Shown: piece by piece, positions 26,401-35,061 of the stretch | Position numbering within the stretch: position 1 is the stretch's first letter | How the letters are laid out: each line of letters begins with the position of its first letter | Assembly: GCF_009617755.1 (NCBI RefSeq) | Contig: NZ_BGZH01000002.1 | Coordinates: 310,001 to 374,000 of the forward strand | Reading direction: 5' to 3' | Source of the DNA: Marinobacter salsuginis | GTDB lineage: Bacteria > Pseudomonadota > Gammaproteobacteria > Pseudomonadales > Oleiphilaceae | Length of the DNA: 64,000 nucleotides | The notes under the pieces: model-generated | The model's input: the letters and a program-made list of their open reading frames with translations, nothing else | The model's database searches: none | Told to the model about the DNA's origin: nothing | Position numbers and translations under genes: made by a program

Positions 26401-27226
26401 GGCGAAAGGACAGAGGGACCCGTCAAAGCTTGGCACGCCTCAGTGGGTTACGGAAATCGACCGGACCATCCGCGACGGCAGCCTCTACCTCCGGGCACAG
26501 CCAATTGTTGCACTCGCTCCTGAAAGCGGCGAAGGCAAGATGTATGAACTCCTGCTGGGCCTGAAAGACAGCTCGGGCAATGAGATTTCGCCCCAGGGTT
26601 ACATTGAGGCGGCCGAACAATTCAAACGCAGTACCCGGGTTGATCTGTGGGTCATTTCCGAAGTGTTGGCGTGGATGCGTAACAACCCCGAGTCGCTCGA
26701 CAGGATTGCCACCCTGAACGTCAACCTGTCAGGCTCCTCACTGAGCGATGACAGCTTTATGCTCGGGCTGGAGTCAAACCTCCGGGCCCATCAGGAACTG
26801 GCGCACAAGCTGTGTTTCGAGGTCACCGAGACCTCGGCTGTCGCCAACCTCCACTTTGCCTCGGATTTCATGCGTGAAATGAAGCGCCTGAACTGTCGGT
26901 TCGCGCTGGACGACTTTGGCACCGGGCTATCTTCCTACGCCTACCTTCAGAAACTGCCCGTGGACTTCGTGAAAATCGACGGCATTTTCGTGCGGGACAT
27001 GGCCACCAACCTGACCAACTACGCTATGGTGCGGTCGATCAACGAACTGTGCCACTTCCTCGATCTGCAGACCATTGCGGAGTACGTCGAGGACATGGAA
27101 ATCATGGACACACTCAAGGAGATCCAGGTGGACTACGCCCAGGGCTTTGCCATTGCCAAACCGCGCAGGCTGGACAGCCTTGGTACCGGGACTTCTACTA
27201 ACCCGGTTTATGCCTACAAGAAATAG
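23471..27226 (+). CDS. DUF1631 protein with degenerate GGDEF and near-complete EAL domains
   Basis: A 1251-residue multi-domain protein. Residues ~1-790 form a DUF1631 region: an N-terminal part that may be PilZ-like, long helical stretches and a conserved section near residues 700-780. A GGDEF domain spans ~795-980, with the signature reading SGNEF in place of GGDEF (near 895) and no RxxD inhibitory site. The cyclase is therefore probably inactive. The EAL domain (~1000-1240) begins YELLLG, not EALLR. It keeps NVNLSG, EVTET, DDFGTG, VKIDGIF, AEYVE and AQGFAIAKP, so phosphodiesterase activity or c-di-GMP binding remains possible. It is cytoplasmic, with no membrane segment. A c-di-GMP receptor or scaffold role is an inference. 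Confidence 0.88.
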   Translation: MARFNAKQSSLSKDAVVVTPGLIPCGCIIDSVTLDSKELRLGLKHFSSPAVLDQLSSSASAQADLHVFLDHDHDKQHLHFRGAVRSGRGDSISLELQGITPDLEREVDLLVQHTGKSKLADPGPAPALKQLYHQHCRRLLEQLLPEFMEGTFEGIEADLEQAAELREITRLKDMRFIFQSRQQRMLQDFQAQFQANQTTLEPAPESGNNAKELHLLQQHEFEDWLDLQAIATGISKANSGATFLLNQFLNQIFRQDVNDDNNPLTPRALCVCLQYMVDHLGIAREHRLTIYRAWESALGRVWPAAIRSLINDCRRAGLEALDITELPANWSLREYAQEDTGSPGETDKGTSDKPAEADATGHSMSGMPSAGRSLFQLMALEASPSSEPADWEEPNPKLSENLRSRRRELLNRLHEDEPNMAGLLRELADSDAELASALDRTAVEKANLVDRLFAPLETNEGLSGSLRHQLQKLRLPVFETLVETPDFLNTDDHPARDIINNLMHICLAERASSKKLEATVADIVEELTEIEVSDPDLLESLGQRLKQLVERQDQSFIRNSERLAKTLEGKERLRKTRKEARQRLNELLGGRQVPKTLIRLLQAGWEQLIVLTMLREGPESRHCEELVDVVAQLQAWLSPAGTSGELAFERELESSVMLQFIERELKTTGDISRTRPAIDELSGILQGTTEAETTWVEEYGDADETPLTLPPELEDSRWVSRAKDIAVGDWVEAWFENGETRRMRLVWGGEDSLRFVFLSPKGMSEVSYGFPEFVQKLAEGEAWLVEDGDIPFLDQSLFSIVEDVYRKLNFQATHDALTGCMHRHDFEKQVSRLISAAPSSPDESDSALMVLDIDEFSVINASYGAEAGDALLRDVAELLRRACGSKFPESYVGRISGNEFAVLINNISTEDCLDFAESLRRNFEQQVFQHGPAEYKATVSISIRPVTGAAHSPGDLLNQASLSLKAAKKLGGNRIELAKGQRDPSKLGTPQWVTEIDRTIRDGSLYLRAQPIVALAPESGEGKMYELLLGLKDSSGNEISPQGYIEAAEQFKRSTRVDLWVISEVLAWMRNNPESLDRIATLNVNLSGSSLSDDSFMLGLESNLRAHQELAHKLCFEVTETSAVANLHFASDFMREMKRLNCRFALDDFGTGLSSYAYLQKLPVDFVKIDGIFVRDMATNLTNYAMVRSINELCHFLDLQTIAEYVEDMEIMDTLKEIQVDYAQGFAIAKPRRLDSLGTGTSTNPVYAYKK

Positions 27227-27431
27227 CTTTGCTTTTCTCATTGGCAGGAGTACAGTGGGGCTCGTTGGAAAGATTGAGCAAAGCATTTCATCAATAAGAC
27301 CGCTCAGCTGTAATAAGTAGCTTGTCCTGTTTTTGATCCCGCCAGTTTTTTGTTTCCCGCATACCGCCGATCAATGATCACGAATGATGATCTGACGGCA
27401 CACTAAATGATTGAAATCAGGAAAGAATACT

Positions 27432-27638
27432 ATGTCTACAGTTACCGGCAACGTTAAGTTTTTCAACGAAGCAAAAGGTTTTGGTTTTATTACTCGCGAA
27501 GGCGGCCCGGACGTTTTTGTTCACTACAGCGCTATTCAGGGCGGCGGTTTCAAGACTCTGGCTGAAGGCCAGCAGGTCGAGTTCACCGTTACCCAGGGCC
27601 AGAAAGGTCCTCAGGCGGAAAACGTAGTTGCCCTGTAA
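27432..27638 (+). CDS. Cold-shock protein, CspA family
   Basis: 68 residues from ATG 27432. The fold is a single cold-shock domain with RNP1 (KGFGFI) and RNP2 (VFVHY). It binds single-stranded RNA and DNA and melts RNA structure. About 200 bp of non-coding sequence before the start leaves room for the long 5' leader typical of cold-shock mRNAs. A strong hairpin terminator follows the stop by 20 bp. Confidence 0.95.
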   Translation: MSTVTGNVKFFNEAKGFGFITREGGPDVFVHYSAIQGGGFKTLAEGQQVEFTVTQGQKGPQAENVVAL

Positions 27639-27658
27639 ATAACAGGCTACACGTTTAG

Positions 27659-27685
27659 AAAAAGGCAGCCGAGGCTGCCTTTTTT
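27659..27685 (+). terminator. Rho-independent terminator after cspA-like gene
   Basis: A stem GGCAGCC/GGCTGCC with a 2-nt loop, flanked by AAAAA on the left and TTTTTT on the right. The oligo-T tract works for the cold-shock gene, and the A tract would allow the same hairpin to stop leftward transcription of the Lrp-type gene. Confidence 0.9.
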
Positions 27686-27706
27686 CGTTGTTGCTCCCAA
27701 CCAAAC

Positions 27707-28186
27707 CTACTGCATCCCTTCCACCGGGATCGTCTCGGTATTCTTTATCTCCCGCAACGCAAAGTTTGAATTCACCTGGGCAATGCCCTGCAGGGTGAAG
27801 ATCTTTTCGTTCAGGAACCGATCGTAACTGGCCATGTCCGGCACGATGACCCTGAGCACAAAGTCGGCATTCCCGGTCACCGCGAAACACTGAAGCACCT
27901 CCGGGTAACTGCTCACCTGCTGCTCGATCTCCGCGGTGCTATCGATGTTATGCCGCTGCAGTGACAAATTGACCAGTACGCACAGGCCCTGACCAATGCG
28001 CTCCGGATCCACTCTGGCGCTGTACCCCTGAATCACGCCGCTTTCTTCAAGTGTCCGCACGCGGCGCCAGCAAGCGGCCGGTGACAACCCCACCTGCTCT
28101 GCCAGCAACTGGTTACTGATGCGCCCATCCTGCTGCAGTGCCGAGAGGATTTTCCGGTCCAACTTGTCCAATCCCACCTGTTTCAT
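27707..28186 (-). CDS. Lrp/AsnC family transcriptional regulator
   Basis: 159 residues from ATG 28186. N-terminal helix-turn-helix: LDRKILSALQQDGRISNQLLAEQVGLSPAACWRRV. The C-terminal RAM effector domain has the usual YPEVLQCFAVTGNADFVLRVIV and KNTETIPVEGMQ end. It is divergent from the 2-oxoacid ferredoxin oxidoreductase and aminotransferase genes and probably controls them according to an aromatic or branched amino acid. A longer frame to 28240 lacks a ribosome site and overlaps the candidate operator. Confidence 0.92.
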   Translation of the reverse strand: MKQVGLDKLDRKILSALQQDGRISNQLLAEQVGLSPAACWRRVRTLEESGVIQGYSARVDPERIGQGLCVLVNLSLQRHNIDSTAEIEQQVSSYPEVLQCFAVTGNADFVLRVIVPDMASYDRFLNEKIFTLQGIAQVNSNFALREIKNTETIPVEGMQ

Positions 28187-28208
28187 TTGGTAACACCTGA
28201 TTTTAATC

Positions 28209-28249
28209 AAAGGTTCTTTCTCTTTATTGTCATTTATCAAAGAACCTTT
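28209..28249. promoter_or_regulatory. Candidate Lrp-type operator: two AAAG-N3-CTTT dyads 30 bp apart
   Basis: AAAGGTTCTTT at 28209-28219 and AAAGAACCTTT at 28239-28249 are perfect reverse complements (11 of 11). Each is itself a short dyad, AAAG-N3-CTTT. Their centres are 30 bp apart, about three DNA turns, so the two would face the same side of the helix. Both lie in the divergent region between the Lrp/AsnC gene and the oxidoreductase gene. Lrp family proteins commonly bind in phased arrays, so this is a good candidate operator. The promoter hexamers were not assigned. Confidence 0.6.
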
Positions 28250-28343
28250 CGCAAACTCTCAAAACCCTGACCCAATAAGCAAGCACCTTTTGCGGACTTC
28301 CCTCTAGAATTTTGGTCATAAAACGCACAAAAAGGAGGGCGCC

Positions 28344-31300
28344 ATGTCCGCCGATACCCCCCAGCTCGACAATTACAAACTCGAAGACCGTTACTTGCGG
28401 GAATCCGGCCGGGTTTTCCTGACCGGCACGCAGGCCCTGGTTCGAATTCCCCTGATGCAGGCCGCCCTGGATCGAAAACAGGGATTGAACACCGCAGGCA
28501 TGGTCAGTGGCTACCGGGGATCCCCCCTCGGTGCCGTCGACCAGGCGCTCTGGCAGGCCAAGGGCCTGCTGGACGAGAACCGGATCGATTTTGTTCCCGC
28601 CATCAACGAGGATCTCGCCGCGACGATCATGCTGGGGACCCAGCAGGTGGAGACCGATGAAGACCGGCAGGTGGATGGGGTTTTCGGCCTCTGGTATGGC
28701 AAGGGCCCGGGCGTGGATCGGGCCGGCGATGCCCTGAAACACGGCACCACCTACGGTTCTTCGCCTCATGGCGGTGTGCTGGTCGTGGCGGGTGACGACC
28801 ACGGGTGCGTGTCGTCGTCCATGCCCCATCAGTCCGATGTGGCGTTTATGAGCTTTTTCATGCCGACGATCAACCCGGCCAACATCGCCGAGTACCTGGA
28901 GTTCGGCCTCTGGGGTTACGCCCTGTCCCGCTACAGCGGCTGCTGGGTCGGTTTCAAGGCGATCTCGGAAACCGTGGAAAGCGCGGCGTCTGTCGAAATC
29001 CCGCCGGAACCGGATTTCATCACGCCGGATGACTTCACCGCCCCTGAAAGCGGTTTGCATTACCGTTGGCCGGATCTGCCGGGTCCGCAACTGGAAACCC
29101 GCATCGAACACAAGCTTGCGGCCGTTCAGGCCTTTGCCCGCGCCAACCGCATAGACCGTTGCCTGTACGATAACAAGCAAGCCCGCTTCGGCATTGTCAC
29201 TACCGGCAAGAGCCATCTGGACCTGCTTGAAGCCCTGGACCTGCTGGGCATTGATGAAGACAAGGCCCGGGACACGGGGCTGGATATCTACAAGGTTGGC
29301 ATGGTCTGGCCCCTGGAGCGTCGCGGCATCCTGGACTTCGTGCACGGCAAGGAAGAAGTCCTGGTGATCGAGGAAAAGCGCGGCATTATTGAGAGCCAGA
29401 TCAAGGAATACATGTCCGAGCCGGACCGCCCCGGCGAGGTTCTGATCACCGGCAAGCAGGACGAACTGGGCAGACCGCTGATCCCCTACGTTGGTGAACT
29501 GAGTCCCAAACTGGTTGCTGGCTTTCTGGCCGCCCGTCTAGGGCGCTTTTTCTCGATGGACTTCAGCGAGCGGATGGCAGAGATCAGCGCCATGACCAAC
29601 GCCCAGGACCCCGGTGGCGTCAAGCGTATGCCCTATTTCTGCTCCGGCTGCCCCCACAATACCTCCACAAAGGTGCCGGAGGGGAGCAAGGCCCTGGCCG
29701 GCATTGGCTGCCACTTCATGGCATCCTGGATGGGCAGAAACACCGAATCCCTCATCCAGATGGGTGGCGAAGGCGTCAACTGGATTGGCAAGAGCCGCTA
29801 TACCGGCAACCCCCACGTGTTCCAGAACCTGGGTGAAGGCACCTACTTCCACTCCGGTTCCATGGCGATCCGCCAGGCGGTGGCCGCCGGCGTCAACATT
29901 ACCTACAAGATCCTGTTCAACGACGCCGTGGCGATGACCGGCGGTCAGCCCGTGGACGGGCAGATCACCGTCGACCGGATTGCCCAGCAAATGGCCGCAG
30001 AAGGGGTGAAGCGGGTTGTCGTGCTCAGCGATGAGCCGGAGAAATACGATGGTCATCATGATCTGTTCCCCGAAGATGTCACCTTCCACGATCGATCCGA
30101 GCTCGACCAGGTGCAGCGTGAATTGCGCGACATCCCTGGCTGTACTGTTCTGATCTACGACCAGACCTGTGCTGCCGAGAAGCGCCGCCGGCGCAAGCGC
30201 AAGCAGTTCCCGGATCCGGCCAAGCGGGCCTTTATCAACCACCATGTGTGCGAGGGCTGCGGCGACTGCTCGGTACAGTCCAACTGCCTTTCGGTTGTAC
30301 CCCGCAAGACGGAACTGGGGCGCAAGCGGAAGATCGACCAGTCCTCGTGCAACAAGGACTTCTCCTGCGTCAACGGCTTCTGCCCCAGTTTCGTTACCAT
30401 TGAAGGCGGGCAGCTACGCAAATCCCGGGGCGTGGACACCGGCTCCGTACTCACCCGCAAGTTGGCTGACATTCCAGCTCCGAAATTACCGGAGATGAGC
30501 GGCTCCTACGATCTGCTCGTGGGCGGTGTCGGCGGCACGGGCGTAGTGACCGTGGGACAGCTGATCACCATGGCTGCTCATCTGGAATCCCGCGGTGCCT
30601 CGGTACTGGATTTCATGGGTTTCGCCCAGAAAGGCGGCACGGTACTGAGCTACGTGCGCATGGCACCGTCTCCGGACAAGCTTCATCAGGTGCGGATCAG
30701 CAATGGCCAGGCCGATGCGGTCATCGCCTGCGATCTGGTGGTGGCGTCTTCCCAGAAGGCCCTGAGCGTGCTCCGGCCAAACCACACACGGATTGTCGCG
30801 AACGAGGCGGAACTGCCGACTGCCGACTACGTGCTCTTCCGCGACGCCGATATGAAGGCCGACAAGCGCCTTGGGCTACTGAAGAACGCCGTGGGCGAGG
30901 ATCACTTCGACCAGCTGGACGCCAACGGTATCGCTGAAAAGCTGATGGGCGACACCGTGTTCTCCAACGTGATGATGCTCGGTTTTGCCTGGCAGAAAGG
31001 CCTGCTGCCCCTGTCAGAGGCGGCTCTGATGAAAGCCATCGAACTCAATGGCGTCGCCATCGACAGGAACAAGGAAGCCTTCGGCTGGGGCCGTCTGGCA
31101 GCCGTGGATCCGAGCGCTGTCACCGATCTGCTGGACGACAACAACGCCCAGGTGGTCGAGGTTAAGCCCGAACCAACCCTGGACGAGCTGATCAACACCC
31201 GTCACAAGCATCTGATCAACTACCAGAACCAGCGCTGGGCCGACCAATACCGGGACGCCGTTGCCGGAGTCCGCAAGGCCGAGGAAGCCCTCGGTGAAAC

Positions 31301-31862
31301 CAATCTTCTGCTGACCCGCGCAGTGGCCCAACAGCTGTATCGGTTCATGGCCTACAAGGATGAGTACGAAGTGGCCCGACTGTTTGCCGAAACCGACTTC
31401 ATGAAAGAGGTCAAGGAAACCTTCGAAGGCGATTACAAGGTTCATTTCCACCTCGCCCCGCCACTGCTCAGCGGTGAAACCGATGCCCAGGGTCGCCCGA
31501 AAAAGCGCCGTTTCGGCCCCTGGATGTTCCGGGCTTTCCGACTTCTGGCCAAACTTCGCGGCCTGCGAGGAACCGCAGTGGACCCGTTCAGCTACTCCGC
31601 AGACCGCAAGCTTGATCGCGCCATGCTGAAGGACTACCAGAACCTGGTTGCGCGAATTTGCCGTGAACTCAATGCCAGCAACTACGAAACCTTCCTGCAA
31701 CTGGCAGAACTGCCCGCTGATGTCCGGGGCTACGGTCCTGTCAGGGAACAAGCTGCAGAGAGCATCCGTGAAAAACAGACACAGCTGATCAAGGCGCTCG
31801 ACACCGGTCGCCCGACGCTGATCCGCACGCAACAGGCCGACAAGGAGGCAAACCATGTTTGA
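28344..31862 (+). CDS. Indolepyruvate:ferredoxin oxidoreductase, single-chain (IorA-IorB fusion type)
   Basis: An 1172-residue fused 2-oxoacid ferredoxin oxidoreductase. The N-terminal half is pyruvate-ferredoxin-oxidoreductase-like with thiamine-diphosphate segments (GYRGSPLGAVDQAL, then GGEGVNWIGKSRY). The middle has cysteine clusters for iron-sulfur centres: CSGCPHNTSTKVPEG, CEGCGDCSVQSNC and CNKDFSCVNGFCPSF. The final third is the gamma-like domain (GVGGTGVVTVGQLI). It oxidatively decarboxylates arylpyruvates to aryl-acyl-CoA, feeding electrons to ferredoxin. A good ribosome site (AAAGGAGGGCGCC) precedes the ATG. The aminotransferase gene overlaps its end by 8 bp. Confidence 0.92.
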   Translation: MSADTPQLDNYKLEDRYLRESGRVFLTGTQALVRIPLMQAALDRKQGLNTAGMVSGYRGSPLGAVDQALWQAKGLLDENRIDFVPAINEDLAATIMLGTQQVETDEDRQVDGVFGLWYGKGPGVDRAGDALKHGTTYGSSPHGGVLVVAGDDHGCVSSSMPHQSDVAFMSFFMPTINPANIAEYLEFGLWGYALSRYSGCWVGFKAISETVESAASVEIPPEPDFITPDDFTAPESGLHYRWPDLPGPQLETRIEHKLAAVQAFARANRIDRCLYDNKQARFGIVTTGKSHLDLLEALDLLGIDEDKARDTGLDIYKVGMVWPLERRGILDFVHGKEEVLVIEEKRGIIESQIKEYMSEPDRPGEVLITGKQDELGRPLIPYVGELSPKLVAGFLAARLGRFFSMDFSERMAEISAMTNAQDPGGVKRMPYFCSGCPHNTSTKVPEGSKALAGIGCHFMASWMGRNTESLIQMGGEGVNWIGKSRYTGNPHVFQNLGEGTYFHSGSMAIRQAVAAGVNITYKILFNDAVAMTGGQPVDGQITVDRIAQQMAAEGVKRVVVLSDEPEKYDGHHDLFPEDVTFHDRSELDQVQRELRDIPGCTVLIYDQTCAAEKRRRRKRKQFPDPAKRAFINHHVCEGCGDCSVQSNCLSVVPRKTELGRKRKIDQSSCNKDFSCVNGFCPSFVTIEGGQLRKSRGVDTGSVLTRKLADIPAPKLPEMSGSYDLLVGGVGGTGVVTVGQLITMAAHLESRGASVLDFMGFAQKGGTVLSYVRMAPSPDKLHQVRISNGQADAVIACDLVVASSQKALSVLRPNHTRIVANEAELPTADYVLFRDADMKADKRLGLLKNAVGEDHFDQLDANGIAEKLMGDTVFSNVMMLGFAWQKGLLPLSEAALMKAIELNGVAIDRNKEAFGWGRLAAVDPSAVTDLLDDNNAQVVEVKPEPTLDELINTRHKHLINYQNQRWADQYRDAVAGVRKAEEALGETNLLLTRAVAQQLYRFMAYKDEYEVARLFAETDFMKEVKETFEGDYKVHFHLAPPLLSGETDAQGRPKKRRFGPWMFRAFRLLAKLRGLRGTAVDPFSYSADRKLDRAMLKDYQNLVARICRELNASNYETFLQLAELPADVRGYGPVREQAAESIREKQTQLIKALDTGRPTLIRTQQADKEANHV

Positions 31863-33042
31863 AGCGCTCCAGCCCCTGCCCCAGGATCCGATCCTGAAGC
31901 TGATGCAGACCTTCCGCGAGGACACCCGGCCGGACAAGGTAGATCTGGGCATCGGAGTCTACAAGGATGATGCCGGCAATACGCCCATCATGGCCGCCGT
32001 GCATGAAGCAGAACGTCGCCTGCTTGAGGGAGAAACCACCAAGAGCTACGTGGGGCCTGCCGGTTCTGCCAGCTTCAACAGTGCCATGGCGGAGTTGATT
32101 CTGGGCAGCAACAGCCCGCTGATCCGGGACGGCCGTGTATCGGTAATACAGACGCCGGGAGGCTGCGGCGCATTGCGCATGGCCGCCGAATTCCTGCGCC
32201 TGTGCAAGGCGGATACAAAAGTCTGGGTCAGCACGCCCACCTGGGCCAACCACCTCCCCCTGCTGGGTGGCGCAGGCCTGACCATTCGCGAATATCCCTA
32301 CCTCAATCCACAGACGCTGCAGGTAGACTTCGGCGCCATGCTGGAAACCCTGGAGCAGGCCGACGCGGGCGATGTGGTGCTGCTACACGGTTGCTGCCAC
32401 AACCCGTCTGGCGCCGACCTGAGCCTGGCCCAGTGGCAGGAAGTGACCAGCCTGATCCAGCGGAAGGGTCTGCTGCCGTTTGTGGATATGGCCTATCAGG
32501 GCCTTGGCGAGGGCCTGGATGCGGATGCGGCGGGCCTGCGGCATCTGGCCGGAGCGGTACCGGAAATGCTGGTGGCAGCGTCGTGCTCCAAAAACTTTGG
32601 GCTTTATCGGGAGCGCACCGGCGCTCTCGCATTGATTTCGGGAACAGCATCGGTGAACGCAGCTGCCACCAGTCAACTGCTCAGCGTTATCCGGTCCCAC
32701 TATTCGATGCCGCCCGCCCATGGTGCCGCGATTGTGGAGACCATCCTCGACGATGACGGCCTGCGATCCCAGTGGCAGCAGGAACTTGACGGCATGTGCG
32801 AGCGCATCCTGCACCTGCGGCACGCCTTTGCTGACGCCCTCGCGCCGGTGGGCGATTTCAGCTTCATCGCCCGTCAGCGGGGCATGTTCTCGTTCCTCGG
32901 TATCAGCCCCGAGCAGGTTAGCGAATTACGCAAGGAGCATGGCATCTACATGCTCGACAGCAGCCGGGTGAATGTCGCCGGCCTGAATGACCGCGTTTTG
33001 CCACAAGTGGCTCCAGCCCTGCGCGAGGTGCTCGGCAAGTAA
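31855..33042 (+). CDS. Aromatic/aspartate-type aminotransferase (class I, TyrB-like)
   Basis: 395 residues. The fold-type I PLP enzyme has the Schiff-base lysine in SCSKNFGLYRERTGAL (near residue 245) and a class-I arginine in the C-terminal part. MFEALQPLPQDPILKLM is typical of TyrB/AspC. It supplies 2-oxo acids to the upstream ferredoxin oxidoreductase, with which it overlaps by 8 bp, so the two form one unit. The preference is probably aromatic. Transport follows in the same direction downstream. Confidence 0.93.
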   Translation: MFEALQPLPQDPILKLMQTFREDTRPDKVDLGIGVYKDDAGNTPIMAAVHEAERRLLEGETTKSYVGPAGSASFNSAMAELILGSNSPLIRDGRVSVIQTPGGCGALRMAAEFLRLCKADTKVWVSTPTWANHLPLLGGAGLTIREYPYLNPQTLQVDFGAMLETLEQADAGDVVLLHGCCHNPSGADLSLAQWQEVTSLIQRKGLLPFVDMAYQGLGEGLDADAAGLRHLAGAVPEMLVAASCSKNFGLYRERTGALALISGTASVNAAATSQLLSVIRSHYSMPPAHGAAIVETILDDDGLRSQWQQELDGMCERILHLRHAFADALAPVGDFSFIARQRGMFSFLGISPEQVSELRKEHGIYMLDSSRVNVAGLNDRVLPQVAPALREVLGK

Positions 33043-33097
33043 TTACTGTTGAGACAATAACCATCAATCCGACAAAAACAATTAGCCGGAGAAAAGA

Positions 33098-34480
33098 ATG
33101 AGTGAGAGTACCCAACCACACCAGCAGGCCAACAACCTCTGGTCTTCACGGATGGCGTTTATCCTGGCCGCTGCCGGCTCGGCGGTAGGCCTCGGGAATA
33201 TCTGGAAGTTTCCATACATTACCGGAGAGAACGGCGGCGGCGCCTTCGTTCTGATCTACCTGGCCTGCATCTTCCTGATTGGTGTGCCGGTTCTGATTGC
33301 CGAGACCATGATTGGCCGCCGGGGCGGACAGAGCCCTGTAGCGACCATGCGCACCCTGACCAAAACCGAAGGCACCGCCAGAGGCTGGAGGGCGATCGGC
33401 TGGAATGGCGTTATTGCCTCGTTCCTGGTGCTGTCTTTTTACGCCGTGATTGGCGGCTGGGCGCTGGTCTATATCGGCAAGGCTGCAACCGGACTGTTTA
33501 CCGGTGCCGATGCCGAGGCCATTGGCGGCCAGTTCGGCGGGTTGCTGGCCAATCCCTGGGAACTGCTGATGTGGCATTCCGTGTTCATGGCCATCGTCGC
33601 GTTTATCGTCGGTCGGGGCATTCGCTCCGGGCTTGAGAAAGCCGTGAACATGCTTATGCCATTGCTGTTCGTGCTGCTGATTGCGATGGTGATCTACGCC
33701 ATGAACAGCGGCAGCTTTGGCCGGGCCGTGAGTTTCATGTTCTCGCCGGACTTCAGCAAGCTCACCACCGCTGGTGTTCTGACCGCCCTGGGTCACGCAG
33801 CATTCACCCTGAGCATCGGCATTGGTGTTCTGATGGCCTACGGCTCTTACCTGCCAAAGACGGTGAATATTGCCAGAACCGCCATGACCATTGCCGTTCT
33901 GGACACCAGCGTCGCCCTTCTTGCGGGACTCGCCATCTTCCCGCTGGTGTTTGCCAATGGCCTGGAACCTGGTGCCGGCCCCGGCCTCATCTTTGTCACC
34001 CTGCCACTGGCCTTTGGCCAGATGAGTGGTGGCGCTCTGTTTGGCACTATTTTCTTCGCCCTGCTACTGGTCGCAGCCATCACGTCTGCCATTTCCATGT
34101 TGGAGCCGGTGGTGGAATGGCTGGAGGAACACAAAGGCGTCAGCCGGGCGAAAAGCGCGCTTGGTGGTGGCCTCGCGATCTGGTTTATCGGTATCGGTAC
34201 CGTGCTGTCGTTCAACGTCTGGGATAGCGTGCATCCGCTCGGCTTCATCCCGTTCTTCGAGGGCAAGACGGTGTTCGACCTGCTCGACTTCCTGGTCTCC
34301 AACCTGATGATGCCACTCGGCGGGCTGGCCATTGCCCTGTTTGCCGGATGGGCAATGAAACGTGAAGGCCTGCCGGCCGATATTGGTCTGCAGGGAAGCA
34401 GCTACAGGGCATTCATGTTCATTCTTCGATACCTGACGCCTGCGGGTATCGCCGTGGTGTTTCTTTACAACCTGGTGTAA
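33098..34480 (+). CDS. Sodium-dependent amino-acid transporter (SNF/NSS family)
   Basis: 460 residues with about a dozen hydrophobic segments. The NSS signature is FILAAAGSAVGLGNIWKFPY in helix 1, which contains the substrate and Na+ site of LeuT-type proteins. It lies downstream of an aromatic aminotransferase with a 55-bp gap, so import of an aromatic amino acid is likely, but not shown. A hairpin terminator sits just after the stop. Confidence 0.92.
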   Translation: MSESTQPHQQANNLWSSRMAFILAAAGSAVGLGNIWKFPYITGENGGGAFVLIYLACIFLIGVPVLIAETMIGRRGGQSPVATMRTLTKTEGTARGWRAIGWNGVIASFLVLSFYAVIGGWALVYIGKAATGLFTGADAEAIGGQFGGLLANPWELLMWHSVFMAIVAFIVGRGIRSGLEKAVNMLMPLLFVLLIAMVIYAMNSGSFGRAVSFMFSPDFSKLTTAGVLTALGHAAFTLSIGIGVLMAYGSYLPKTVNIARTAMTIAVLDTSVALLAGLAIFPLVFANGLEPGAGPGLIFVTLPLAFGQMSGGALFGTIFFALLLVAAITSAISMLEPVVEWLEEHKGVSRAKSALGGGLAIWFIGIGTVLSFNVWDSVHPLGFIPFFEGKTVFDLLDFLVSNLMMPLGGLAIALFAGWAMKREGLPADIGLQGSSYRAFMFILRYLTPAGIAVVFLYNLV

Positions 34481-34507
34481 CGGTAACCAGGCACCTTGGA
34501 CCGCAAC

Positions 34508-34537
34508 AGCCCGGTGAACTTCACCGGGCTTTTTTTG
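34508..34537 (+). terminator. Rho-independent terminator after NSS transporter
   Basis: A stem AGCCCGGTGA/TCACCGGGCT, with 3 bases in the loop, is followed by seven T residues. It begins 27 bp after the transporter stop and ends the aromatic amino acid operon. Confidence 0.93.
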
Positions 34538-34619
34538 ACATACCTGAAAGGGTACTGCCAATCTGGGTTCAGGACAGAAGACCAAGGTTCTGCGGCTCAG
34601 GCGGAAAAGGAGAACTCGT

Positions 34620-35039
34620 ATGTACAGCAAGATACTCGTTCCGGTCGACCTCGCCCATACCGATAAAATGGTCAAGGCGCTCAATACCTCCATTGATATT
34701 GCCAAACACTACAACGCCACCCTGTGCTACGTAAGCGTGACAAACAGCACCCCGGGAGCGGCTGCCCATAACCCGAAAGAGCTTGCCGAGAAGCTGAGTG
34801 TGTTCGCGGAAGAGCAGGGGAAATCCCATGGGATCGACACCGACAGCATGGTGATTGAATCTGCTGATACGGCCGTAGAGCTTGATGACAAGTTGCTTGA
34901 GGCGATCAAAACAACCGGCACTGACCTGGTGGTGATGGCCTCACATCCTCCGGGAATTGGCGACCGGCTACACATTCTCCACTCGAACGGCGCCAATATC
35001 GTCAAACACAGTGATATTTCGGTATTTGTTGTTCGTTAA
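34620..35039 (+). CDS. Universal stress protein (UspA family)
   Basis: 139 residues with the Usp fold start MYSKILVPVDLA and end SDISVFVVR. The ATP-binding loop is altered: where UspF/MJ0577-type proteins have G-2x-G-9x-G-S/T, this has GIGDRLHILHSNGANI. It is therefore probably the non-nucleotide-binding UspA type. Usp proteins help cells survive stress and starvation. A strong ribosome site (AAAAGGAGAACTCGT) precedes the ATG. Confidence 0.92.
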   Translation: MYSKILVPVDLAHTDKMVKALNTSIDIAKHYNATLCYVSVTNSTPGAAAHNPKELAEKLSVFAEEQGKSHGIDTDSMVIESADTAVELDDKLLEAIKTTGTDLVVMASHPPGIGDRLHILHSNGANIVKHSDISVFVVR

Positions 35040-35061
35040 AGATAGCGGGGCATCCGGGGCC

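Noticed and set aside
28230..29345. Minus-strand frame of ~371 codons opposite the ferredoxin oxidoreductase
   Set aside because: It overlaps the strongly supported oxidoreductase gene and the Lrp operator, and shows no family motif.
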